Source: Ralstonia pickettii DTP0602
Lineage (GTDB): Bacteria; Pseudomonadota; Gammaproteobacteria; Burkholderiales; Burkholderiaceae
Length of the DNA stretch: 64,000 nucleotides
Direction: 5' to 3'
Assembly (NCBI GenBank): GCA_000471925.1
Contig: CP006667.1
Location: 3,658,001 to 3,722,000, forward strand
The notes beneath the pieces were generated by a model. The model was not told the origin of the DNA, did no database searches, and was given only the letters and a program-made list of their open reading frames with translations. Shown here piece after piece: positions 26,348 to 34,596 of this stretch (positions are counted from its first letter, which is position 1; the number at the start of each line of letters is the position of its first letter). The position numbers and the translations under genes were made by a program.

Positions 26348-27922
26348 TCACTGGCCAGCTGGTAGTTCACGAGCTAGCGCAGCGCCCAATTCAACGCAGA
26401 GATGCATGGCTGCATACGCAGTACCCGGATCGATGGGCGCGCCTTCTTGATGTTGCCCAAAATCCCCGAAGGCATGGACCGCGTTCATCAGAACATAGGT
26501 TCCTTTCGTGACGTGTTTCGCGCAAGGTTTGCTCTTGTCAGTCCCAGTCATCAAGTTGAGCAAGCGCACACGGTGGACCCCTTGCGGGAATGTCGTCTGC
26601 CACTCATCGACTCCGCGTTCCTGATTGTACTTCCAGGTCGACATCCAGCCAGAAGGAATGGACTTCTCTCCTAGCTCTGCCTTCCAGATCAGCTCAAATG
26701 CCTGGTTCACGATGCCGCGAACGTGGCTCAGAAACACGTCAGGATGGTCCGGCAAGTCCTCGGTGTTTCGTTCAAGGTAGCGCCTGAGCGTTGAGTCGAT
26801 GCCGACGATCTGCGTGATCCTGCGCTCCAGTACACCCTTGAAGTGTTTCTGGTAAGCGTCGGCGGTGCCGAACAAGCGAACAAGTGCGTTGCCTTCGTGC
26901 GGATGCTCCTCCAGGTACTTGCCGAGCAGTCGGCTCGCTCTCTGCAGCCTGTTACCCGCTGATTGCACGAATCCACGCTCAATCAGCGGCTCAGCATCCG
27001 CGGTTGCGATGCCAGCGCGTGCCACAGATCCCTCGTCCAGAACTCGCCGCAGCAGGTCTTGGCAAGAAGGCGGACAGTCGCTCCAGAGATCATCCAACGT
27101 GTCGCGCAGCGCGGGGAATGCACTGTCGCACGCGCCTCGCATTGCTTCGGGGCTGACTGATCCCGCTGCACTCATCTCGCAAACGGCGTTTAGAACACCG
27201 AGCATCAATACGGGAAATCCGTTACTGGCCTTCCAGAGCTCTGTTTGGGCACCAACTGCGAGTTCCAGATCCGGCTGAGCAGCCAGAACTTCAATCAGGT
27301 CGCTTTCATCAAAACAACTGACTCGCACCGGGGTCGGATCAAAGATGTTCCAGAAATCGCTGGTCTGTGCGTCTGGGTGGCGGATCAGGTCCCGAAGCGT
27401 GCGTCGACTGGCAGTGATCAATCGCAGACTGGGCTTGAGCGCGAGTTCCCGAAGCTGATCCCACAAATTGCGCGTCAGCTGACTCTTGGACAATGGCTTG
27501 TCAAACCCATCCATGATTGCCAACACTTTGGCACCCTCGTCCTTCAGAATGTCAAGTACTTCGGCGATGTCATGATAGGGGTTGCCCTGCGGATTCCTAA
27601 GATGGTCGGCGTAGTCCGGGTGGCTACTTTTCAGCACGGCAGACAGCTCTCGCGCTAGGCGTTGCATGAAAAGCTCGTCGGTCCCCGGTGTCTGATGACC
27701 GAGGTCCCACAACACGACGGCTGAATAAGGGGAGCCGGTCTTTCGCAATCGCGCAGCAAGCTCATGCAAGATCACCGTCTTGCCCGCAAATCTCGGCCCG
27801 ACAACTTGCAAGTGATCCGGAATCTCCTTAGTCAGCGAACCCATCATCTTCTGCAAAATGGCCGCCCGTCCGATCATGGGCGGCACCGAGGTGCCTAGTA
27901 TGGGAAATCTGCTGTCAGGCAT
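26348..27922 (-). CDS. AAA/STAND-type ATPase, last gene of the restriction cassette
   Basis: The 524-residue protein has a P-loop VGPRFAGKTV near residues 41-50, a Walker B-like LAIMDGFDKPL near 134-144 and a sensor-like LITASRR near 168. The acidic residue that normally follows the Walker B Asp is Gly (DGFD, against DEFD in the upstream fusion protein), so hydrolysis may be impaired. The two ATPases share the order GREE/GRAA-P-loop-D(E/G)FDK-(T/A)SRR and look like paralogues that could act as a pair. A helical region follows to about 400, then an unassigned domain. Its ATG overlaps the stop of the fusion gene by 8 bases, so they are coupled. Confidence 0.75.
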   Translation of the reverse strand: MPDSRFPILGTSVPPMIGRAAILQKMMGSLTKEIPDHLQVVGPRFAGKTVILHELAARLRKTGSPYSAVVLWDLGHQTPGTDELFMQRLARELSAVLKSSHPDYADHLRNPQGNPYHDIAEVLDILKDEGAKVLAIMDGFDKPLSKSQLTRNLWDQLRELALKPSLRLITASRRTLRDLIRHPDAQTSDFWNIFDPTPVRVSCFDESDLIEVLAAQPDLELAVGAQTELWKASNGFPVLMLGVLNAVCEMSAAGSVSPEAMRGACDSAFPALRDTLDDLWSDCPPSCQDLLRRVLDEGSVARAGIATADAEPLIERGFVQSAGNRLQRASRLLGKYLEEHPHEGNALVRLFGTADAYQKHFKGVLERRITQIVGIDSTLRRYLERNTEDLPDHPDVFLSHVRGIVNQAFELIWKAELGEKSIPSGWMSTWKYNQERGVDEWQTTFPQGVHRVRLLNLMTGTDKSKPCAKHVTKGTYVLMNAVHAFGDFGQHQEGAPIDPGTAYAAMHLCVELGAALARELPAGQ

Positions 27923-30900
27923 CTTCTTCCTCCGCCTCAGTGCGGGCACGGCTTGCCACCACATCGGCATCTTGTTGTTGTTCGATCCAATCCGTCATCA
28001 ACGGAATCGCTAAGCGGTATTGGCCATCGCCGATCTCGCCAGAGAGCTCTACCAGTTCCAACTCGCGCAGATAGGTCAGATCGGCATCCAGTGCTTCGTC
28101 GTCGACGTCCACGCCGACCTGTGCCAATTGCTCGTGCAAGGTGCCGAAACCAATGTGCGTTCCCTGCTTGAAGCTCAGCGCGCAAAGCAACAGGATCAGT
28201 TGTCGGCGATGACGCCCTCTATCTGGACCCAAGCCGGCGTAGTCCCACAAGCTGGCGAAATGCTCATTGTCCCGTACCAGCCCGAGTGCCGCATCATTGA
28301 CGACGCTCGCGGTGATTGAGCGGCTCTTGGTCTGCACGGCGTAGTCGAACACCCTGTTGCACAGGCACTGCATCAGGTAGGGATGCCGTGCCGTGACCTC
28401 GATCACACGCTCGACGGCCTCCTGCGAAAAGGCCAGTTGATCACGCACGGGCTCGGTGACCACCTTGCGCGCGCTCTCCGTATCGAGCGCCGTAACCGGA
28501 ATGCTCGTTCCCAGGCCATACAGCGCAGACCAGTACTCCTCGCGTAGGCGCTTCAGGCGGCGCGATCCGGTCAGGATGGCCGAGAACGTTGGATATGTCT
28601 GGATCAGGAAACGAATGTTCTCTGGTACCTGAGGCGAAGTCACACCATTGTCGATACCCTCCTGGAGTTTGTCGAACTCGTCGAGCATCAAAACCAAGCC
28701 AAGCCCCAGGGGCTCCAGAACGGCCAGCACCAATTCCAGATAGTCGCGGAAGTCTGCGAACGGTGACTCGGTACTGATGCCCTCCCGACAAGCGCGCGCA
28801 ACACCCAGCGCCGGCTTGCCGGCAGCAATCGCATGGCCATTGGGCAGCGGCACTTCAACACCCAGCTTGGTCAGGGCGGTGGCGATACTGCGCGCAATCT
28901 CGCGAAACACCTCAGCCGTGGGCACACCAACGACTTGCGAGGCACCTTCGGCCCCTTGCAGGCTGGAATAGGCCGCCAACCAGCCCGGGATGGCGGCTCG
29001 CCCTTCAAGATGCTTGAGGATCGAGGTCTTGCCGGCCCGCCGATTGCCTTCCAGCAGCACCACGTTGCCATGGGTCGCGATCTGGCGGCTAATCTTGCCG
29101 ATCAGTTCTTCGCGGCCGTAAAAGACACTGTGGCCGTGCTGCGGCTCCAGCGGGCTGCCAGTCACGTAGGGGCTGCCGCCCAGATCGGCGGCCAACGTGC
29201 TTGCCGCTTGCTCGGGTTCGGCCACGCGGATTGCCAGCTCGATCTCACCCTCGACCACTTGGCCAGACAACGTGCGTGCCTGCCACTGCAGGCGCAACGA
29301 AAGGTCACCCCCTTGTTTGGGTACGTCCCCTCGCAAATTGATCGTGAAAGCGCTTCGCTCCGCGAGATAGGGCGCCTCGGCGATGCCCCAATCAGGCTGC
29401 GTTTCGATGCGGACATTGCGCAGTGGCAAAGCTCCCTGGTTCTCCAGGTCAACAGAAAACTCTGCGAAGCTGCCCGCTACCAGCGATGCGGGCGCGGCGC
29501 GTACCTGCAGGCCGGTCGCATCGACAAGATCCGAAATGGCGGCGTGCAGCCATTCGCGCAAGCGCTCGGCAACGGCACGCGCCTGCGATTCGGCCGCCAG
29601 ATGGCTGGTGGTCTGCTCCAGCATGGCTATGACCCCGCGCTCCGCATCCTGCAACACGTTCAGCAGCCCAGGCCCCGGCGGAATCTGGACCACGCCCGCC
29701 AGCGGTAGCAGCGCTTGCGTCAGCGGCGTCAACCAACGCGCCGCTTGGCTGCCGACTTGCTCCTGATCCAGCCAGCGCCGCGCCGTACCGGCCAAGAGCA
29801 CAATGGGCTCGAACTGGCTGAGTGCAGGTGTGTCATCCAGGCCGCCCACAAACTTGGGCACCTTACCGTCCAAGTCGGCCAGCCAGGCGGTGAGGCGATC
29901 CGATTCGCTGCTGCCCATGGCCTCCGCCAAAAATGCCAGCGCATCGGTGCCAAACTCGCGGAATTGCGCAGCGGCACGAGTCTGCATGGACAGCGGAGGC
30001 AGGGGCACCGGCAAGCCATCGAGCACCGCCCGGTTGAGGTGCTGAATTACCGCCCCGCGCGACTGTGCGGCCAGCCAATTCTGACAGGCCGGGCTCGCAA
30101 GATATGCCAGCAGAAAGCCAGCGTCCAGTCGCTCCTGGTTCGTGCGCAGCACATAAAGCCCGTTCGCCGCGACCGACCCGACCGCACCATTGCGTACCAA
30201 GGCGGCCTTGCCGATGGTGCCGGATTTGGACACCAGCACATCACCGGGCAACAAGGCCCACCGCTGTTCTTGGCTTGCTAGCTCAGGCCGCAACCAGCTT
30301 GAAGTGCGGCCCACCTTGCCTTGACTCAAGTCCTTGATCCGCACATAACCCACGGCGCGCTCGAGCGGCGGCTCATCGAGCAAGTCAGTCGACTTGATGG
30401 CGCGCCCGGCAAACACCTGCCCCACCTCGGACAAGCGTGTCAAGGCGCCCGCCTCACCCAAGGCCTCCTTGAGGCTAACCAGCAGTTCATCCAGCCCCCC
30501 TTTTTCCCGACGCCGGGGCGACAAGTCCCAATCCGCTGCAGCCAGCTCGTTTGTCGTCACCTCCCACACCGAGCGCGCCAGAACTCCGGTGCCTAGGGTA
30601 CCTTCGGCAACGCCGGGCGGCAGCTCCGGCCCATTGCGCAGCTCAGCGCGCCGAACTTCGTTGGCAAGCTGTTGCGCAATATCTGCCCGAATCTTCGGCG
30701 CCTTGCGGCCCGACCTTTGCTCAAACAAGGCGCTCGCATCGGCCATTCGCACCCGGCTGATACCACCTTGCTTGCTGAGCACCAACAAGTTGCCCTTGAC
30801 GCTGGTGTAGGGTGCAAAGGCGCCAGCAGGCAAGCCGATCACGGCTTCCACCTGCCCCTGTTCCAACAAGTAGCGGCGTAACTCACGCTCGGCCCCGCCG

Positions 30901-31901
30901 CGAAACAAAAAGCCCTCTGGCACGGCGATGACCGCCCGCCCGTGAGGTTTGAGTTGCGAGAGGGCGTGCTGAACGAACAGGCCCGTGCTGTCGTTAGTGG
31001 GGATGGCAAAGTGCTGGTAAAGCCAAGGTTCGCGGCCGGCTTTGGCACCAATGGGGGGGTTGGCCAACACCACATCAAAGCCTTGGAGGCTGGGGCTGCT
31101 TAGCGATTCGCGCTCCAAGCTGTTACCCAGCTCCAAGCGTGGCGCATCGATACCCGCCAGCAACATGCGCGTGAGGCCGATCAGATAGGCGCTGCCATTG
31201 ATCTCGATGCCGGCAACATCAAGCACGGCGCCGGGACGGCGCAGTTCGTTGCGGCTGCGCTCGGCCTGCTGCCAGGCCGCCACCAGAAAATTGCCCGAAC
31301 CGAAGCACGGGTCATACACGCGCTCGCTTGGCTGCGGGTTCGCCAGCGCAGCCACCAGACGAGAGATATTGATCGGCGTCGCGTACTGGCCGTCGTAGGG
31401 GTCGCCGGTCTCGGCGATCACCTGATCGAACACATCGAGCAGCGCCCGCCGCTCGACCGGGGTTTCGAAGGGCAGCCCGCCCACCCAGTGCACTAGGTCA
31501 TGCAGGTAGACGAAGTTCACCTCCAGTACACGGCGCAGAGGGGCAGCCAGGGCGTGCAGGTAGCCGGCCACCGGGTGTGCCGCATCGCCGCGCAGACCTT
31601 CCACGTACTGCGCCAGTTCGCGCAACCTGGCAGCGATGGTATAGGGGTTATCCAAACGCGCCCAGTGCCGCCACTGCAAGGGCGCGGGCAGCAGCGGCTG
31701 GTAAGTCCGGTCTTCGAAGACGGCCATCGCCTCCTGTTCTGTGTCCTGCAGGTCGGACCAGCGCAGCAGCAGGAAGGCCGCAAAGATCTCGCGGACCAGC
31801 GATCTGGACTCGCTGATTGGCATCTCGCCCCTCAGCACGTCCAACGCAGCAACCCACTTGGTGGTGTCCTCGTGCAGTTCTTTGTCTTGCACGTTCCTCA
31901 C
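27915..31901 (-). CDS. N6-adenine methylase + target-recognition domain + AAA ATPase fusion
   Basis: The 1328-residue protein is a chain of domains. Residues 1-430 are a type I HsdM-like methylase: motif I YDPCFGSGNF near 196 and motif IV ANPPIGAK at 280-287. Residues 440-650 resemble half an HsdS (SEVGQVFAGRAIKSTDLL, YVRIKDLSQGKVG, LPGDVLVSKSGTIGKAAL, LPVPLPPLSMQ). About 800-895 is a CARDB-like beta-sandwich. From 925 there is an ATPase with FYGREEL, P-loop EGNRRAGKTS (951-960) and Walker B LVLMLDEFDKL (1069-1079), and a winged-helix tail. NPPI lacks the aromatic residue normal in NPPY/F/W. The start is GTG, overlapping the hsdS stop. Confidence 0.85.
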   Translation of the reverse strand: MRNVQDKELHEDTTKWVAALDVLRGEMPISESRSLVREIFAAFLLLRWSDLQDTEQEAMAVFEDRTYQPLLPAPLQWRHWARLDNPYTIAARLRELAQYVEGLRGDAAHPVAGYLHALAAPLRRVLEVNFVYLHDLVHWVGGLPFETPVERRALLDVFDQVIAETGDPYDGQYATPINISRLVAALANPQPSERVYDPCFGSGNFLVAAWQQAERSRNELRRPGAVLDVAGIEINGSAYLIGLTRMLLAGIDAPRLELGNSLERESLSSPSLQGFDVVLANPPIGAKAGREPWLYQHFAIPTNDSTGLFVQHALSQLKPHGRAVIAVPEGFLFRGGAERELRRYLLEQGQVEAVIGLPAGAFAPYTSVKGNLLVLSKQGGISRVRMADASALFEQRSGRKAPKIRADIAQQLANEVRRAELRNGPELPPGVAEGTLGTGVLARSVWEVTTNELAAADWDLSPRRREKGGLDELLVSLKEALGEAGALTRLSEVGQVFAGRAIKSTDLLDEPPLERAVGYVRIKDLSQGKVGRTSSWLRPELASQEQRWALLPGDVLVSKSGTIGKAALVRNGAVGSVAANGLYVLRTNQERLDAGFLLAYLASPACQNWLAAQSRGAVIQHLNRAVLDGLPVPLPPLSMQTRAAAQFREFGTDALAFLAEAMGSSESDRLTAWLADLDGKVPKFVGGLDDTPALSQFEPIVLLAGTARRWLDQEQVGSQAARWLTPLTQALLPLAGVVQIPPGPGLLNVLQDAERGVIAMLEQTTSHLAAESQARAVAERLREWLHAAISDLVDATGLQVRAAPASLVAGSFAEFSVDLENQGALPLRNVRIETQPDWGIAEAPYLAERSAFTINLRGDVPKQGGDLSLRLQWQARTLSGQVVEGEIELAIRVAEPEQAASTLAADLGGSPYVTGSPLEPQHGHSVFYGREELIGKISRQIATHGNVVLLEGNRRAGKTSILKHLEGRAAIPGWLAAYSSLQGAEGASQVVGVPTAEVFREIARSIATALTKLGVEVPLPNGHAIAAGKPALGVARACREGISTESPFADFRDYLELVLAVLEPLGLGLVLMLDEFDKLQEGIDNGVTSPQVPENIRFLIQTYPTFSAILTGSRRLKRLREEYWSALYGLGTSIPVTALDTESARKVVTEPVRDQLAFSQEAVERVIEVTARHPYLMQCLCNRVFDYAVQTKSRSITASVVNDAALGLVRDNEHFASLWDYAGLGPDRGRHRRQLILLLCALSFKQGTHIGFGTLHEQLAQVGVDVDDEALDADLTYLRELELVELSGEIGDGQYRLAIPLMTDWIEQQQDADVVASRARTEAEEEDA

Positions 31902-33082
31902 AGCTCCCCCGCGAAGGCCTTGCGGAGGATGGCCTCACGCATGGCTCCACTCTCGGACATCACGGCGCTCAGTTCAGCAACGAGTTGCGCAGCCTGAGCT
32001 TCACGCTGCTCCATCTGTTCCAAGAGGCGCGCTTGCTCAGCGATTGCCGGCACCGGAAACGGAATCGAACGCAAATTCTCCGAATTGATGTTGAATTGCC
32101 CCGCAGATGTCCGCCTGCGACTGTCAATCTCTGCGCGACCGTTCGTGCTGTTGAGAAAGTAGGCCAGATAACGCGGCAGGACCTTCGTTGTGTCGACGCG
32201 AACTCGGATGAGGTACGAGGCGAAGCCGAAAGAATGCCCTAGTCCCTCACCGTTGAATACGGCGCAGCGCCCCACCAAATCTCGGCTGCCATTGGTTCGG
32301 ACAAACAGCAAGTCGCCACTTGAAAGGCGAACTCGGTCTTCGTCCGCCTTGGTCAGATTGCAGTACTTCAGGTCATCGAAGTTAACGGCCCCTTGAGCAA
32401 CGTTCGGGATACGCAAGATTGGAGTACCGGTAGCCTCTGTATGGCACTTTTGCGATGTGCCGTACCGAGTCTCCGTCGAGATTTCGCCAATGGTCATCAC
32501 CGGGGCGATGTTTGCTTGCGAAGCAAAAACTTCGTTCAACACAGAGGGTAAGACGGCCGTTGCTTCTTGAAAGGTCTCGCGCCTGAGCCTCTCAATTTCC
32601 TCCACCCTCTCCATACACGCCTTTATGCGGGCGACGATGCGGCGTTGCTCGTCTCGCGCTGGAAAGGTGAAATCAATTCCACGAATGGATTTGGCCGAAA
32701 GGTGTTTAACCGTCACATATGGCGTTGCGTCTTCAATTCGCTTAAGGTGCGCATTGATGCCAAACCCTACAAACTCCGGTTCGATTTCATTTGAAAAATC
32801 AATGAGTCTACAAACTCGCTGATTCAGAAGGCTATCGTCGCCGGACCACCGATAGCAGCGGAATTCGCCGTCCATACCGATCAGGAGCTCCCCCGCGCGA
32901 ACGACGTATTTGTCGTCGAACTCCCCATTAAATCGAATGGCTGTATCAGAGCCATTCTTCAGATCACGAATACGGATTAGCGGCATCCCTTGGATCTCGG
33001 AAAACTTATCCGACTCAAAGGCAAAGCCATTCTGTACATCAAGTAGCTCGCCAAGCTTCTTGGTATTCCAGCCAGTCAGCAT
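31898..33082 (-). CDS. hsdS: type I restriction-modification specificity subunit
   Basis: The 394-residue protein has two target-recognition halves: the first starts KKLGELLDVQNGFAFES and ends with the conserved helix ARDEQRRIVARIKACMERVEEI near residue 160; the second starts APVMTIGEISTETRYGTS near 207 and ends AIAEQARLLEQMEQREAQAAQL near 350. This is the standard two-TRD HsdS that sets the bipartite target of the HsdM/HsdR complex. Its ATG overlaps the hsdM TAA by one base, and the fusion gene starts on its stop codon. Confidence 0.92.
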   Translation of the reverse strand: MLTGWNTKKLGELLDVQNGFAFESDKFSEIQGMPLIRIRDLKNGSDTAIRFNGEFDDKYVVRAGELLIGMDGEFRCYRWSGDDSLLNQRVCRLIDFSNEIEPEFVGFGINAHLKRIEDATPYVTVKHLSAKSIRGIDFTFPARDEQRRIVARIKACMERVEEIERLRRETFQEATAVLPSVLNEVFASQANIAPVMTIGEISTETRYGTSQKCHTEATGTPILRIPNVAQGAVNFDDLKYCNLTKADEDRVRLSSGDLLFVRTNGSRDLVGRCAVFNGEGLGHSFGFASYLIRVRVDTTKVLPRYLAYFLNSTNGRAEIDSRRRTSAGQFNINSENLRSIPFPVPAIAEQARLLEQMEQREAQAAQLVAELSAVMSESGAMREAILRKAFAGEL

Positions 33083-34563
33083 TAATCGTCCCCTTCGAGC
33101 AGGAATTCGAGCTCGTCCAGAAGCTCTGTAATCCGGGCCTCTTTGGTCTTGATCGACTCCACCAGTTCCAAGGCTGGCCGGTGTTCGTAGTCATCCACCC
33201 GGTTTGGGTTTTTGGCCGAAAGGTCATAGCCCTTAGCCACAATGGTGGCCAGCGGCACAGTCCAGGAGTTCTCACCTTCCACACGGCTTTGCCACTTCTC
33301 CAGAAAGTCGGGGAGTTGGTTGCCTGCAATGGGCTTGCGCGTCTGCTTCAGCTCGAAGCCGTCGTTGGTCAGGTCGTAATACCAGATGCAGTCCGTGCCC
33401 GAGCCGTCTTCGGCGCGGTCGAAGAAAATCACGTTTGTTTTGACACCGGTGTAGGGCAGGAAGCAACCCGCCGGCAGCGACAGTATGGTGTGCACCTTGA
33501 ACTGCTCTAACAGTTCCTTGCGCACCTTTTGATCCGGCCCCCCCCGGAATAGCACGCCTTCGGGGATGACGACTGCGGCGCGGCCGCCCTTGGCCAGGTT
33601 GGCCATGATGTGCTGCAAGAACAGGCACTCGGTAGCGCTGCTGCGCACGCGGAAGTTGGTTTGCAGCTCCTGCGCCATTTTGCCGCCGTAAGGTGGGTTG
33701 GCGAGGATAACCTGGTATTTGTCTTTCTCGGCGACGTTATGGCTGTGAACTTCCAGCGTGTTGGCCAGCTCCAGGTTGGCACCCTCGATGCCGTGCAGGA
33801 TCATGTTCATCGAGCCCAACAGATAGGTCAAGGGCTTGAGCTCCAGGCCAAAGAAGGCCTTGTGCTGCAAATCGTCCAGTTGTTTACCGCTGAGGGTGCT
33901 GTGATGGCGCAAGTAATCCGCGGCCTCGCCCAAAAAACCGGCCGTGCCGAAGCAGGGGTCGTACACGCGCTCGCCGGCCTTTGGCTGCACCACCTGCACC
34001 ATGGCGCGGATGATGTGGCGCTGAGTGTAGAACTCGCCGGCGTAACCGGCCGAGTCGGCAGCCACGCGCTTGAGCAGGTCTTCGTAAATCTCAGACAGGA
34101 CAATGACATCGGTCTCGCTGGAGAAGTGCAGCTTGTCGACCTGCTGCACCACCTTGGCAAAGCTCACACCCCGGCGGCCGTAGTTGCGCACGTTGTCGAA
34201 TATTCGGCGGAAGCGCTGGGCCAGCGCATCATTGCCCAGGCCTTTGGTCCGGTCAGGGCTGGTGAGCTTGATCCACAGTTTGCCGTCCACGAACTCCAGC
34301 ATCTCGTCGGGGTGGTCGGTGTCCTTGGCCCAATGGCTCCAGGCATACTCGCCGGCTAGACGACGCTCGTAAGGCGTGTCATCGAAGGCGGCTTCCTGCT
34401 CCTTGCGCGTTTCAGCTTCGTCAAAGGCCTTGAGGAAGAAAAGCCACGCGAGCTGCTCAACATAGTTGCGGGCATCCACGCCCTCGGCATTGAGCTGATC
34501 GCAGGCGTTCTTTACGATCTGCTGCACTTCCTGGCGGCGGTGATCGGTGGTGTTTTGGGTCAT
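33082..34563 (-). CDS. hsdM: type I restriction-modification N6-adenine methylase
   Basis: The 493-residue protein has the HsdM N-terminal helical domain (KNACDQLNAEGVDARNYVEQL), motif I YDPCFGTAGF near residue 198 and the catalytic NPPYGGKM near residue 286. GEFYTQR (residue 176) is the usual TRD-proximal signature. It methylates adenine at the site chosen by HsdS. Unlike the fusion protein downstream, its motif IV is canonical. It lies 33 bases after hsdR. Confidence 0.95.
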   Translation of the reverse strand: MTQNTTDHRRQEVQQIVKNACDQLNAEGVDARNYVEQLAWLFFLKAFDEAETRKEQEAAFDDTPYERRLAGEYAWSHWAKDTDHPDEMLEFVDGKLWIKLTSPDRTKGLGNDALAQRFRRIFDNVRNYGRRGVSFAKVVQQVDKLHFSSETDVIVLSEIYEDLLKRVAADSAGYAGEFYTQRHIIRAMVQVVQPKAGERVYDPCFGTAGFLGEAADYLRHHSTLSGKQLDDLQHKAFFGLELKPLTYLLGSMNMILHGIEGANLELANTLEVHSHNVAEKDKYQVILANPPYGGKMAQELQTNFRVRSSATECLFLQHIMANLAKGGRAAVVIPEGVLFRGGPDQKVRKELLEQFKVHTILSLPAGCFLPYTGVKTNVIFFDRAEDGSGTDCIWYYDLTNDGFELKQTRKPIAGNQLPDFLEKWQSRVEGENSWTVPLATIVAKGYDLSAKNPNRVDDYEHRPALELVESIKTKEARITELLDELEFLLEGDD

Positions 34564-34596
34564 GTTGATTCCTGTTGCTCTTTGGGCCCGGCCGCA

